NCBI GenBank assembly: GCA_030655215.1
Contig: JAURVZ010000048.1
Span: forward strand, 97,620 to 161,619
Direction: 5' to 3'
DNA from: Pseudolabrys sp.
GTDB taxonomy: Bacteria; Pseudomonadota; Alphaproteobacteria; Rhizobiales; Xanthobacteraceae
DNA length: 64,000 nt
Each line of letters begins with the position of its first letter. Position 1 is the first letter of the stretch. Below, piece by piece: positions 18,512 through 27,140 of the stretch. Both the position numbers and the translations under genes were made by a program. A model generated the notes under the pieces. That model did not search any database, was not told the origin of the DNA, and was given only the letters and a program-made list of their open reading frames with translations.

Positions 18512-18643
18512 CTAGCGGCGATGTAAGTCCGTATCATAACAACGCCAATCCTGGACCGCATACTTGACGGCAGCGACCACGAAATCTTCATCGGCACAGT
18601 TGATGATTGCGTCTCGAACGAGTGCGAGCCGCTTCTGTTTCAC
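18512..18643 (-). CDS. possible small ORF upstream of the membrane protein
   Basis: A GTG-started frame of 43 codons with protein-like composition (VKQKRLALVRDAIINCADED, then VVAAVKYAVQDWRCYD). It ends 15 bases before the membrane-protein start, a spacing that suggests coupling. GGAGG lies about 13 bases before the GTG, rather far. It may be a real short protein or the tail of a decayed gene. Not recognised. Confidence 0.3.
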   Translation of the reverse strand: MKQKRLALVRDAIINCADEDFVVAAVKYAVQDWRCYDTDLHRR

Positions 18644-18977
18644 CGAGGCAAAATGGCCTCCGTCGAAGGGGCATAATTTGCGGCGACATTGGCGATCGCT
18701 GCGCTCGCGTCACGGCCGTCGCAGTCGATCACACTAACCGGAAATGGCCATCATAATCGGCGGGCCTAATCGCGGTCCCGGAGCTTCGCCTAGCATGTCG
18801 CGCTGTCGTTCAGCATATGTTGGTCCCGGATTGGAAGCCCACCACCGGTACCAACAATTTCGCCGACTTACGGCGAACGCCAGCGAAGCATACCGAACCT
18901 ATGCGGAATTAAGCTACTGAAATTATTCGATTATTCAGTCGTCAGCGGCGGGTAGCGAACATCTGCGAAAGGGGTAA
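18644..18977. other. intergenic region before tRNA-Phe
   Basis: No convincing gene, repeat or terminator seen. Short frames are interrupted, so this may be eroded sequence. Confidence 0.35.
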
Positions 18978-19053
18978 TGGTGCCCAGGGCCGGAATCGAA
19001 CCAGCGACACTGCGATTTTCAATCGCATGCTCTACCAACTGAGCTACCTGGGC
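18978..19053 (-). tRNA. tRNA-Phe (anticodon GAA)
   Basis: Reading the minus strand from 19053: acceptor GCCCAGG, D-arm GCTCAGTTGGTAGAGC, anticodon stem-loop GCGATTGAAAATCGC with anticodon GAA, T-arm with GGTTCGATTCC, and matching acceptor CCTGGGC. The discriminator is A and CCA is encoded (18978-18980). Total 76 nt, cloverleaf intact. Confidence 0.97.
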
Positions 19054-19175
19054 GCCGACGCTATTCCGGTAGTCAGGAACGAGCCGAGCGCCGCGTTATA
19101 GAGGGCTACCCCCACCCTGTCTAGAAGGCGTGAGAGCCAAATCCAAACCGCCGGGGAGCCAATTCAAACAAAGGT

Positions 19176-19766
19176 TTAGACCCCGATCGCCGCCCGGAAC
19201 CTTGACTTCAGGACCACGCCGTCGCGCTCCGGCAGCACCCGTGGCGCTTCGCCGCTGGCAATAGCGACACGCGCGAACAGGGTGCCATCCGCAGTCCTCA
19301 ACCGATCAGCCAGGCCGGCAAGCGCGCTCGCGTCGGAAACGTCGAGGCAAGTGCCGATACCGCAGCCTTTCGCCACGGCCAGCAGGTCGACGCCGCCATT
19401 ATATGTGTGACTCGGCTGCATGCCGGTTTCGCCGTAATGGCCATTGTCGAAGACCACGATAGCGAGGTTCGGCGGCTGCTGGATGCCGATGGTGGCGAGC
19501 GCCCCCATCCCCATCAGCATCTCGCCATCGCCGGTGACGACTAGGACGCGCTTGTCCGGCTGCGCCAGAGCGAGGCCGAGGCCGATCATCGCCGCGCCGC
19601 CCATCGCGCCCCAGAGATAGAAATTGCGGTCATTGTCGCCGGCGGCGGCGAGATCCCAGCAGGTCGAACCGAGACCGGGAATGACGAGCAGGTCATCCTT
19701 GCGATCCGCCAGCAGGGTCGCCATCGCAGCGCGGCGTTCGAGACCTTTTGCTTCAGGCTGGTTCAT
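19176..19766 (-). CDS. TPP-dependent decarboxylase, TPP-binding subunit (sulfopyruvate decarboxylase beta-like)
   Basis: A 196-residue C-terminal-type half of a thiamine-diphosphate enzyme. The diphosphate/Mg site is VVTGDGEMLMGMGALATIG followed by VFDNGHYGETG. The ATG at 19766 overlaps the stop of the alpha gene in an ATGA, so the two halves are translated together. The arrangement matches ComD/ComE sulfopyruvate decarboxylase and phosphonopyruvate decarboxylase. The window's other sulfonate genes make a sulfonate substrate attractive, but that is inference; other 2-oxo acids are possible. Confidence 0.82.
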   Translation of the reverse strand: MNQPEAKGLERRAAMATLLADRKDDLLVIPGLGSTCWDLAAAGDNDRNFYLWGAMGGAAMIGLGLALAQPDKRVLVVTGDGEMLMGMGALATIGIQQPPNLAIVVFDNGHYGETGMQPSHTYNGGVDLLAVAKGCGIGTCLDVSDASALAGLADRLRTADGTLFARVAIASGEAPRVLPERDGVVLKSRFRAAIGV

Positions 19767-20293
19767 TTTGTCCAAACTTTTTTGCCAATGAGTTGCTGCG
19801 ACAGCAGCAGCGCGGCAATGCGCTCATCACCGAAGACATGTTGCACAGCGCGCTCGGCCAAGCCTTCCACTTCTTCCGGCTTGGTGGCGCGATAGATTTC
19901 CGCGTCGCTCAAGCGCAGCACCGGATCGACAATCGAGCCCATCGGCTCCTGCCACGGATTGAACTCTTCCCACTCGCCACGCATCGTGATCATCATCATC
20001 ATCGGAAAGCGGCAGCTGCGCGCCAGCGACAGCATGTTGATGCAATTGCCGACACCGCTCGACTGCATCAGCAGCACGGCGCGCTGGCCGCCGAGCCATG
20101 CGCCGGCGGCGAGCGCGACGCCCTCTTCCTCGGTTGTCAGCACGACATCATGAATGTCGGGATCGGCGCGGCATCGGTCGATCAGCCGCGCATGACCGGC
20201 ATCCGGCACATAACCGACCTGGCGAATGCCGGCGCGTTTCAGCGTGCCGTAGAGTTGCTCCGGCCAATCAATCGTCGCGGCCGGCGCGCTCAT
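19763..20293 (-). CDS. TPP-dependent decarboxylase, pyrimidine-binding subunit (sulfopyruvate decarboxylase alpha-like)
   Basis: A 176-residue PYR-domain protein. It contains the activating-glutamate segment VLTTEEEGVALAAGAWLGGQ, then LLMQSSGVGNCINML and MMMMITMRGEWEEFNPWQEP, features shared by ComD-type subunits. It is incomplete without the beta subunit encoded next. Its start overlaps the yacG stop by ATGA, placing it in the maf–ligase–yacG transcript. Confidence 0.82.
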   Translation of the reverse strand: MSAPAATIDWPEQLYGTLKRAGIRQVGYVPDAGHARLIDRCRADPDIHDVVLTTEEEGVALAAGAWLGGQRAVLLMQSSGVGNCINMLSLARSCRFPMMMMITMRGEWEEFNPWQEPMGSIVDPVLRLSDAEIYRATKPEEVEGLAERAVQHVFGDERIAALLLSQQLIGKKVWTK

Positions 20294-20499
20294 GACTTGT
20301 CGCCTTCATCGCCATCGGCCGGCCGCGTGCCGTCCTCGTCTTCGTCCTCTTTCACCGGTACGGCATAAACGCCGGTGAGCCAGCGATTGAGATCGATATC
20401 CGAGCAGCGCTTGGAGCAGAACGGCTTGAACGCCACATCGGTCGCCTTGCCGCAGATCGGGCAGCGCGCCAGGGCGGTCTTTCGCGTGATCTCGTTCAT
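20290..20499 (-). CDS. yacG: DNA gyrase inhibitor YacG, zinc-binding
   Basis: A 69-residue zinc protein with Cys13, Cys16, Cys28 and Cys32 (CPICGK...FCSKRCSDIDLNRW), the complete YacG signature. The tail is acidic (Asp/Glu-rich). YacG binds GyrB and blocks gyrase. It overlaps the acyl-CoA ligase gene upstream by ATGA. In related genomes yacG usually follows maf directly; here the ligase gene lies between them. Confidence 0.93.
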   Translation of the reverse strand: MNEITRKTALARCPICGKATDVAFKPFCSKRCSDIDLNRWLTGVYAVPVKEDEDEDGTRPADGDEGDKS

Positions 20500-22016
20500 G
20501 GCGCGTCTCGTTTCAGCAAGGCATCCTGTGCACGCAGCTCGGTCTTCAGGATCTTGCCGTAATTATTCTTCGGCAGGGCGTCGACGAAGACATAGTCCTT
20601 CGGCCGCTTGAAGCGCGCAATATGCGACAGGCAGAGGGCATCGAGTTCCTTCAGCGGTGCTGCGCCAACGACATAAGCCACCACCGCCTCGCCCCAGTCG
20701 GCATCGGGCCGGCCGATAACGGAGACTTCGCGCACCGCCGGATGCGTCAGCAGCACTTCTTCTACTTCACGCGGATAAATGTTGCTGCCGCCGGAGATGA
20801 TCAGGTCCTTGGAGCGGTCCTTCAGCGTCAGATAGCCTTCGGCGTCGAATGCGCCGACGTCGCCAGTGTGCAAATAGCCACCGCGCAGCGAGGCTTTCGT
20901 CGCCTCGTCGTTCTGCCAATAGCCGGCCATAACAACATCGCCACTGCAAAGGATTTCGCCAGACTCACCCGTGGCGACAGGGTTGTCATCGGCGTCAGTA
21001 ACAATGACGTCGACGCAGGCATAAGGCTTGCCGCTGGAGGCGAGGCGCTCGCGCCAGCGCGGATGATCGCGGTCGGCGATGTCCTGCTTCGACAGGTAGG
21101 TGATGGTCATCGGCGACTCGCCCTGCCCGTAGATCTGCGCCAGGCGCGGGCCGAAGCGGTCGAGCGCGCGCAACGTATCCGCGACATACATCGGCGCGCC
21201 GCCCCAGATCAGCGTGCGGATATTCGCGACATTGCAGTCGCCCTTGGCCTCGACCAGCCGCTTGATCATGGTCGGCGCGGCGAACATCGACAGACGCGGC
21301 CAGCGGTCGATCAGCGCAAAGACTTCGTCGGGCTCGAAGGCACCGCTCTCCGGCACGACCTGCACGCCGAGGCGCGCAACATGTTGCATGATGTACAGCC
21401 CGGAGCCGTGGCTCATCGGCGCGGCATGCAGGATGGCATCGCCCGGCGACACCGGATCGACTTCAGAACCATAGGCGTGGCTCATGATCGACAGGTTACG
21501 GTGCGTCAGCATCGCGCCTTTCGGCTTGCCTGTGGTGCCGGAAGTGTAGAACAGCCAGGCGAGATCGGCACCATCGCGCGGCGCGACATCAATGGCGTCA
21601 GCGGTAAACAGCGCTTCGTACTCGGCGCTGCCGATCGTGATCAGCCGCTGCAGCGACCCCGGCGCATGCGGCGCGATCTCGCTGTCAATGCCGCTGGAGG
21701 CAAAACATACGCGCGCGCCGGAATGCTCGAGAATGTAACCGAGTTCGGCGCCGTGCAGCTTGGCATTGGCCGGCACCGCGGCGCAGCCGGCATGCCAGAT
21801 ACCATAAAGCAGCGCGAGGAAGTCCGGTGAATTTTTGGCGGCAATGGCGACGCGGTCGCCGGGCTGCAGTTTGAATGTGTTGCGCAAGGCGCCGGCGATG
21901 CGCGCGGCGCGGCCCGCCAGTTCGCCGTAATTCATCACCACGCGCGTGCCCAACGCAGCAGCGGGCATCGACGGATGACTAAGGCCGGAACGCTTGAGCC
22001 AGAGAGCGGAGTTCAT
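20496..22016 (-). CDS. AMP-dependent acyl-CoA synthetase/ligase
   Basis: A 506-residue ANL-superfamily enzyme that activates a carboxylate with ATP and links it to CoA. The P-loop is FYTSGTTGKPKGAMLTH (about residues 156-172). Also present are IYGQGESP (motif near the adenine), YLHTGDVGAFDAEGYLTLKDR (hinge) and the C-terminal acylation lysine in LPKNNYGKILKTEL. Chain length and substrate cannot be told; malonate- or aromatic-acid-type ligases are alternatives. It overlaps yacG and precedes the TPP-enzyme pair, suggesting a joint acid pathway. Confidence 0.88.
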   Translation of the reverse strand: MNSALWLKRSGLSHPSMPAAALGTRVVMNYGELAGRAARIAGALRNTFKLQPGDRVAIAAKNSPDFLALLYGIWHAGCAAVPANAKLHGAELGYILEHSGARVCFASSGIDSEIAPHAPGSLQRLITIGSAEYEALFTADAIDVAPRDGADLAWLFYTSGTTGKPKGAMLTHRNLSIMSHAYGSEVDPVSPGDAILHAAPMSHGSGLYIMQHVARLGVQVVPESGAFEPDEVFALIDRWPRLSMFAAPTMIKRLVEAKGDCNVANIRTLIWGGAPMYVADTLRALDRFGPRLAQIYGQGESPMTITYLSKQDIADRDHPRWRERLASSGKPYACVDVIVTDADDNPVATGESGEILCSGDVVMAGYWQNDEATKASLRGGYLHTGDVGAFDAEGYLTLKDRSKDLIISGGSNIYPREVEEVLLTHPAVREVSVIGRPDADWGEAVVAYVVGAAPLKELDALCLSHIARFKRPKDYVFVDALPKNNYGKILKTELRAQDALLKRDAP

Positions 22017-22039
22017 GAAACGCCTTCCGCGGGAGAAAA

Positions 22040-22663
22040 CTAAACCGCGTTGAGCCAGCCGAAGCGGATCGGATAGCCCTCGCCGCCGAGCAGGCTCATG
22101 GTTTCATACAGCGGCAGGCCGACGACATTGCTGTACGAGCCGATCATCTTGACGATGAACGTGCCGGCAATGCCCTGCGCCGCATAGCCGCCGGCCTTGC
22201 CGCGCCATTCGCCGGAGGCGAGATACGATTCGATATCTTCCGACGACAGCCGCTTGAAGCGCACGCGGGTTTCGACGAGGCGCTGGCGGAAGGCCTCGCG
22301 CGGCGTCACCAGGCAGATCGAGGTGTAAACGCGGTGATTGCGGCCGGACAAAAGCCGCAGGCACTGCTGCGCTTCGTCCAGCAGTTCCGCCTTGGGCAGA
22401 ATGCGGCGGCCGACCGCGACCACGGTGTCGGCAGCGAGGATGAAGGAACCGCGCAATTCGTCGTCGAGCTTGACGTTGTTGAGCGCGACTTCCGCCTTTT
22501 CCTTGGCCAGCCGGTTGGCATAGGCGCGCGGTATTTCGCCCCGTTTAGGCGTTTCGTCGACGTCGGAGGGCTTCAGCGCGTCGGGCTCAATGCCGGCCTG
22601 ATTGACCAGAGCCAGCCGCCGCGGCGAACCGGACGCGAGCACGAATTTAGGACGGCCGATCAT
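22040..22663 (-). CDS. maf: Maf-like nucleoside triphosphate pyrophosphatase
   Basis: A 207-residue house-cleaning pyrophosphatase that hydrolyses non-canonical or excess NTPs. It starts with [18 protein letters not shown], the family signature. Asp in [11 protein letters not shown] and the [14 protein letters not shown] segment complete the active site, and GYAAQGIAG lies near the end. An ATG at 22663 is the only well-placed start. The palindromic element at 22756-22911 lies just upstream. Confidence 0.93.
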   Translation of the reverse strand: MIGRPKFVLASGSPRRLALVNQAGIEPDALKPSDVDETPKRGEIPRAYANRLAKEKAEVALNNVKLDDELRGSFILAADTVVAVGRRILPKAELLDEAQQCLRLLSGRNHRVYTSICLVTPREAFRQRLVETRVRFKRLSSEDIESYLASGEWRGKAGGYAAQGIAGTFIVKMIGSYSNVVGLPLYETMSLLGGEGYPIRFGWLNAV

Positions 22664-22755
22664 GCGGAATCGATCTTGAGTGGACGGTGTGAATGGCGCC
22701 GGAAACTAGCGGAACGAGGGGTGAATCGCAAACTTCTGCTCCGCTGGCTCCCTTT

Positions 22756-22911
22756 CTTCCCCTCTCCACTTGAGGGAGAGGGTGGCGCGTGTGCGCGAAG
22801 CGAACACGTGCCGGGTGAGGGGTCGGTATTCGCGGGGATGTTGACCCCTCACCCGCCCTCGCTTGGCTTCGCCTTCGCTCGGGCACCCTCTCCCTCAAGG
22901 GGAGAGGGAAG
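22756..22911. repeat. 156-bp palindromic repeat element (REP/BIME-like)
   Basis: A long imperfect inverted repeat. The outer arms 22756-22784 and 22884-22911 are nearly perfect complements built on TTGAGGGAGAGGGTG. Inner arms GGGTGAGGGGTC (22813-22824) and GACCCCTCACCC (22843-22854) also pair. This kind of element is familiar from alphaproteobacterial genomes, where many copies lie between genes. It runs into the acetyltransferase coding region and provides its stop codon. No transposase or target duplication was seen. Confidence 0.8.
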
Positions 22912-23457
22912 AAGCGGCCTCGCCGGATTACCCACCACCGTCACCCCCGCCGCGACGTCACGGGTCACCACCGCACCCGCCCCGATAATCGCATCGTCGC
23001 CAATCGTGACGCCCGGCACGATGACCGAGCCGCCGCCAATCCAGACATTGCGGCCGATGCGCACCTGACGGCCAAGCTCAAGGCCGGAACGGCGCTCGAC
23101 CGGATCGCGCGGATGGTCGGCGGCATAAATCTGCACCGCCGGGCCGATCTGCGTGTCATCGCCGATGAACACTTCGGCGACATCGAGAATGACGCAGTTA
23201 TAATTCATGAAGACGTTATTGCCGGCATGAATGTTGAAGCCGTAATCGCAGAAGAACGGCGAGCGGATGTCGACTCCTTTGCCGACATTGGCAAAGCGCT
23301 GGCGCAGCAGCTCTTGCCGCTCCGCGCGCGGCGCGGCGAAGGCATTGTTATAGGCCAGCATCCAGTCGCGCGCTGCGGACCGCTCGTCTCTCAGTTCCGG
23401 ATCATTCGGCGCATAGAGTTCGCCGGCGACCATCTTCTCGCGTTCGGTACGGCTCAT
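22849..23457 (-). CDS. sugar O-acetyltransferase (maltose/NodL-type), tail encoded by a repeat
   Basis: A 202-residue left-handed beta-helix acetyltransferase using acetyl-CoA. It has the N-terminal MaaC cap (MVAGELYAPNDPELRDER), hexapeptide repeats (VRIGRNVWIGGGSVIVPGV) and the catalytic His in IYAADHPRDP. The conserved domain ends at VVGNPARP; the last ~20 residues, rich in Glu, Ala and Lys, are encoded inside the palindromic element. So the natural C terminus was probably replaced. It overlaps the phosphatase gene upstream by ATGA. Confidence 0.88.
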   Translation of the reverse strand: MSRTEREKMVAGELYAPNDPELRDERSAARDWMLAYNNAFAAPRAERQELLRQRFANVGKGVDIRSPFFCDYGFNIHAGNNVFMNYNCVILDVAEVFIGDDTQIGPAVQIYAADHPRDPVERRSGLELGRQVRIGRNVWIGGGSVIVPGVTIGDDAIIGAGAVVTRDVAAGVTVVGNPARPLLPSPLEGEGARAKAKPSEGG

Positions 23458-23921
23458 TCGTTCCCTGCTCCTGATTTGCCGAAGCGCTTGCGGATCTGCT
23501 TCATCAGCGTGTCGCGCACGTCGCGATAGGCATCCAGTTTCTGTTCGCGGCTGCCGTCAATGCCAGTCGGATCGACCGTCGGCCAGTATTCAACATCGGC
23601 GGCAATGGTGCGCGTCAGGTCGAGCGCCTTGTGATGTGCGGGCGGAGATAAGGTGACGATCAGATCGAAATTGAGGCCTTCGAGTTCATCGAGGTCCTCG
23701 AAGTCGATCGGCTTGTGCCGCGAAATGTCGATGCCGATTTCTTCCATCACCGCGACAACGAAAGGATCGAGCTCACCCTTCTGCACGCCGGCAGATTTGA
23801 CGTAGATCGATTTGCCGAACAGTTGACCGAACAGGCCGGCGGCCATTGGCGAGCGCACCGCATTCATGCCGCAGGCGAACAAGACTGCCTGTGGTTTTGC
23901 GGGACGCTCTGGTGGTGCCAT
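23454..23921 (-). CDS. low-molecular-weight protein tyrosine phosphatase / arsenate-reductase-fold protein
   Basis: A 155-residue LMW-PTPase fold protein. The P-loop is CGMNAVRSP (Cys17, Arg23), equivalent to CX5R-S/T. The general acid is probably the Asp in YWPTVDPTG, and SAGVQKGELDP matches the family. It belongs to the conserved hisD–UPF0262–phosphatase block of Rhizobiales, where it is usually annotated as arsC-like; real arsenate activity is doubtful without ars genes. Its start lies 140 bases after UPF0262 with a repeat between. Confidence 0.85.
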   Translation of the reverse strand: MAPPERPAKPQAVLFACGMNAVRSPMAAGLFGQLFGKSIYVKSAGVQKGELDPFVVAVMEEIGIDISRHKPIDFEDLDELEGLNFDLIVTLSPPAHHKALDLTRTIAADVEYWPTVDPTGIDGSREQKLDAYRDVRDTLMKQIRKRFGKSGAGNE

Positions 23922-23948
23922 TGGCGGGCTAGCCTCTCATCACCCGTC

Positions 23949-24028
23949 CGTCCCCGCGAAAGCGGGGACCCAGACCTTGCAGCATGATGTTGCCGCCAAA
24001 GAACTGGATTCCCGCTTTCGCGGGAACG
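23949..24028. repeat. pair of inverted GC-rich palindromic units
   Basis: Two copies of a ~25-bp unit face each other: CGTCCCCGCGAAAGCGGGGA starts at 23949, and its reverse-complement-like partner with TTCCCGCTTTCGCGGGAACG lies at about 24008-24027. Each unit folds into its own hairpin, and the two can also pair together. It fills the gap between the UPF0262 and phosphatase genes. It resembles dispersed alphaproteobacterial palindromes. Confidence 0.75.
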
Positions 24029-24061
24029 AACGGAGATTGGAGCTGCTGGCGCACCATACAG

Positions 24062-24556
24062 CTAGCCTTTCCAATGAAGCACGCAGATCAACGTGAACAG
24101 GCGGCGCGCGGTGTCGTGATCGACCGTCACTTTTTCCTTCAGCCGCTCCATCAGGATATTCGAGCCGTCATTGTGAATGCCGCGGCGGCCCATATCGATG
24201 GCCTCGATCTTGTCCGGCGTCGCCGTGCGGATCGCCTGATAATAGCTGTCGCAGATCATGTAATAGTCTTTGACGATGCGGCGCAGAGGCGACAACGAGA
24301 ACAAATGCGCGACCACCGCCGTGCCGTCTTCAAGACGAATGTCGAAGACAAGACGGTTGTCGTTGATCGACAGATTCAGCGTGTAAGGCCCGCCCGGATG
24401 ACCGACCGGGGCAAAATGATTCTGCTCAAGCAGATCGTAAATCGCGATGGTGCGTTCGTGTTCGACATCGGGATTGGAACGGCCGATCGACTCCTCATCG
24501 AGCGTCACCGCCACCAGGCGCTGCTTCATGCCGGCGGTGGGTTTGGCGGGGCTCAT
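24062..24556 (-). CDS. UPF0262 family protein
   Basis: A 164-residue conserved cytoplasmic protein of unknown function, found mainly in Rhizobiales. It carries the block [20 protein letters not shown] and [20 protein letters not shown], then [20 protein letters not shown], which I recognise as typical. Its start overlaps hisD by ATGA. The consistent link with hisD suggests co-expression, not a shared reaction. Confidence 0.88.
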   Translation of the reverse strand: MSPAKPTAGMKQRLVAVTLDEESIGRSNPDVEHERTIAIYDLLEQNHFAPVGHPGGPYTLNLSINDNRLVFDIRLEDGTAVVAHLFSLSPLRRIVKDYYMICDSYYQAIRTATPDKIEAIDMGRRGIHNDGSNILMERLKEKVTVDHDTARRLFTLICVLHWKG

Positions 24557-25848
24557 CGAAGGTTCAGCCGTATCGCGACCGAGCGGGCATGCGCGTCGAG
24601 GCCTTCGGCCTTGCCAAGCTCCATCGCCGCGGGGCCAAGCGCGCGCAACTGATCGGGGCCGAGCTTCAGCAAAGACGTGCGCTTCATGAAGTCGAGCACG
24701 CCAAGGCCGGACGAAAAGCGCGCCGAACGCGCCGTCGGCAGCACATGGTTGGAGCCGGCAACATAGTCGCCGATCGCTTCCGGCGTATGCGCGCCGATAA
24801 AGATGGCGCCGGCATTGCGGATGCGATCGACATATTTGTCGGCGTCAGTTGCGGCGATTTCCAGATGCTCAGGCGCCAAGCGATCGACCAAGGCGATGGC
24901 ATCATCCAGCTTGGCGACAAGGATGATGGCGCCGAAGTCGCGCCAAGATGCGCTGGCGACATCGCCGCGCGGCAAGCTCAAGAGTTGCGACTGCACCGCG
25001 ACTTCAACTTCAGCAGCGAGGCCGGAATCGTCGGTGATCAGGATCGACTGCGCGCTGACATCATGCTCGGCCTGCGCCAGCAGATCGGCGGCGATCCAGC
25101 TCGCATTGCCGGTACGGTCGGCGAGGATGAGCACTTCCGATGGGCCGGCGATCATGTCGATGCCGACGGTCCCGAACACCAGCCTTTTGGCCGCCGCGAC
25201 ATAGGCGTTGCCGGGGCCGACGATCTTGGAGACGGGCGCGATGCTCTGCGTGCCATAGGCAAGCGCGGCAACCGCTTGCGCGCCGCCGATGCGATAGACC
25301 TCCTCGACGCCGGCGAGCTTGGCCGCAGCGAGCACTCGCGGATTGAGCTTGCCGTCCGGCGACGGCACCACCATGACGACGCGTTCGCAGCCGGCGACCT
25401 TGGCCGGCACGGCATTCATCAGCACCGATGACGGATAGGCGGCGGTGCCGCCGGGGACATAGAGGCCGACGGCCTGAATAGCGGTCCAGCGGGTGCCGAG
25501 CTCGACGCCGAGCGAGTCGGTGAAGCGGTCGTCCTTCGGCTTCTGCCGGGTGTGATAGGCGACGATGCGGTCGCGCGCGAACTTCAGCGCATGCAGCGCT
25601 TCCGGGTCGCATTGCGCCGCCGCGGCATCGATCTCGGTGGCGCTGACGCGCAAGGTCGCCGGGCTTAGCGTGACGCGGTCGAATTTCGCGGTGAGATCGA
25701 TAAGCGCCTGATCGCCCCTCGCCTGCACGTCTTCGATGATGGCGCGGACGGCGGTCTCGACATCCGGCGACGCCTCGCGCTTGACCGTGAGGAAATCACG
25801 GAAACGGCGCTCGAAATCTGGGTCTTTGCTGTCGAGGCGAATGGGCAT
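24553..25848 (-). CDS. hisD: histidinol dehydrogenase
   Basis: Last two oxidation steps of histidine synthesis, L-histidinol to L-histidine with NAD, zinc-dependent. The 431-residue protein has the nucleotide region [48 protein letters not shown] and DLLAQAEHD, the catalytic APEHLEI and the C-terminal GSNHVLPT. Length is normal for the family. No other his genes are near, as is usual for this block in Rhizobiales. Confidence 0.96.
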   Translation of the reverse strand: MPIRLDSKDPDFERRFRDFLTVKREASPDVETAVRAIIEDVQARGDQALIDLTAKFDRVTLSPATLRVSATEIDAAAAQCDPEALHALKFARDRIVAYHTRQKPKDDRFTDSLGVELGTRWTAIQAVGLYVPGGTAAYPSSVLMNAVPAKVAGCERVVMVVPSPDGKLNPRVLAAAKLAGVEEVYRIGGAQAVAALAYGTQSIAPVSKIVGPGNAYVAAAKRLVFGTVGIDMIAGPSEVLILADRTGNASWIAADLLAQAEHDVSAQSILITDDSGLAAEVEVAVQSQLLSLPRGDVASASWRDFGAIILVAKLDDAIALVDRLAPEHLEIAATDADKYVDRIRNAGAIFIGAHTPEAIGDYVAGSNHVLPTARSARFSSGLGVLDFMKRTSLLKLGPDQLRALGPAAMELGKAEGLDAHARSVAIRLNLR

Positions 25849-25898
25849 GACAGGTCAATGGCGCGCAGCGGCGGGAACGTCAACCTTGGCCCGGAACT

Positions 25899-26354
25899 TC
25901 AGGCGGTTTCCGTCTCGGCGTGCTTCGGGCAGGTGGCGGCGGTCCAGACAGGCCCAAGATCGACCAGTTCGGCCTCCAGGCATTCGACGTCCAGCTTCAG
26001 GACGGCGCCGCCGGAGAAGATGAGCGACACGGTGCCGGAGGGGCTGTCGGTTTCGGCGAATTCGACGGCGAGAAGATTGAGGACGGCGTCCTTGCCGGCC
26101 GGATCGAGGCTGCGGCACTTGCAGGCCTGGACGCGCTCGAAGCGCAAGGCCGAGCGGCGGCGGCGATATTCCGGCTTGTCAGCCTGAGCGCCTTCCCAGT
26201 CGAAGCGGTTGAGCGCCACGACCAAGCGGTTTTCCGTTGGGCGCCAGAGCACATCGGCGACCTTGACCACCGCATCCTGCAAATGGGCCGACACGACTTC
26301 GAGATCCTCTTCATCGAGGACGGCGAATTTCAACTGGTCGATTGTCTGCGTCAT
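25899..26354 (-). CDS. DUF2948 family protein
   Basis: A 151-residue conserved alphaproteobacterial protein of unknown function. The ATG at 26354 follows GGGAG at 8 bases and gives the usual start (MTQTIDQLKFAVLDEEDLEVVSAHLQD reads as expected for the family, shown here only in part: LKFAVLDEEDLEV). FRGGAVLKLDVECLEAEL-like strand residues lie near the end. It sits between the ModA-like gene and hisD, its standard place. Confidence 0.85.
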   Translation of the reverse strand: MTQTIDQLKFAVLDEEDLEVVSAHLQDAVVKVADVLWRPTENRLVVALNRFDWEGAQADKPEYRRRRSALRFERVQACKCRSLDPAGKDAVLNLLAVEFAETDSPSGTVSLIFSGGAVLKLDVECLEAELVDLGPVWTAATCPKHAETETA

Positions 26355-26425
26355 TGGCTGCGCTCCCGTGCCCAAAACCTAAGAACGCGGGCGCGCAGGC
26401 GCAAGGCTGCACACCCGCATTAACC

Positions 26426-27130
26426 TCAGAAAGCCGGCTCCATGCCGGCCGCGGTCCAGCGCGGCTTGGTCACCGGCGCGGTGAGGAAATCGAGGAAGGC
26501 CTGCGCCGCTTCGGTTTGCGTCGAGCCGGCGTGAATGGCGGCCGAATACATGTTCTTGAAGGCGAGTTCGCCCGGCAGCGGGCCGACAATCGTGAGGCCC
26601 TTCACCGGCAGCGCTTCGCTGATCAAGGTGCAGCCGAGCGCGGCGCCACCGGCAGCCATGGTCTCGGCAACATGGTGGCCGCCTTTACAGAGCACGGCGT
26701 TTTTGTTGACGGCCTCGGCAATGCCGGCCTTTTCCAGCATGGCCGCCAGCATGATGCCGCTGGAACCGCCGGACTTCGGATCGGTATAGGCGAAGGACGG
26801 CGTCGCCTTGAGCGCGGTGAAGAATGCCGCCGGTGTCGAGATGTCCGGCTGCGGGTCGCCCTCGCGGACAATAACGCCGCTGATGGTCGAAGCGAGATCG
26901 GTGAGGCTCGCCGGTTTCAGCAGGCTGAGCCGGTCAAGCGCATCAATGCCGGAGCGCGAGATCATAATGAGGTCGGTGTCCTCGCCGGCCCGGACGCGGT
27001 CGCCCTGCGCGCCGGCGGTGCCGAAGCTGAGATTGAGCGTGGTGCCGGATGCGCGTTCGAAGTCGGCGCCGAGCGCTTCGACCATCACCTGCAAGGCGCC
27101 GGCGGACATGATTTTGAGGGTGACAGACAT
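26426..27130 (-). CDS. ModA-like substrate-binding-fold protein without signal peptide
   Basis: A 234-residue protein resembling molybdate/tungstate or extracellular solute-binding proteins (IMSAGALQVMVEALGADFER, LSFGTAGAQGDRVRAGEDTD, LISEALPVKGLTIVGPLPGE). It begins directly with the first beta strand and has no signal peptide or lipobox. No ABC permease or ATPase is adjacent. It may be a cytoplasmic ligand-binding protein or a domain recruited for sensing. It is located between murA and DUF2948, probably in the same transcript. Confidence 0.75.
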   Translation of the reverse strand: MSVTLKIMSAGALQVMVEALGADFERASGTTLNLSFGTAGAQGDRVRAGEDTDLIMISRSGIDALDRLSLLKPASLTDLASTISGVIVREGDPQPDISTPAAFFTALKATPSFAYTDPKSGGSSGIMLAAMLEKAGIAEAVNKNAVLCKGGHHVAETMAAGGAALGCTLISEALPVKGLTIVGPLPGELAFKNMYSAAIHAGSTQTEAAQAFLDFLTAPVTKPRWTAAGMEPAF

Positions 27131-27140
27131 TCGCGGCTCC

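Noticed and set aside
20622..21830. 402-codon plus-strand frame opposite the acyl-CoA ligase
   Set aside because: Shadow; the ligase has intact motifs.
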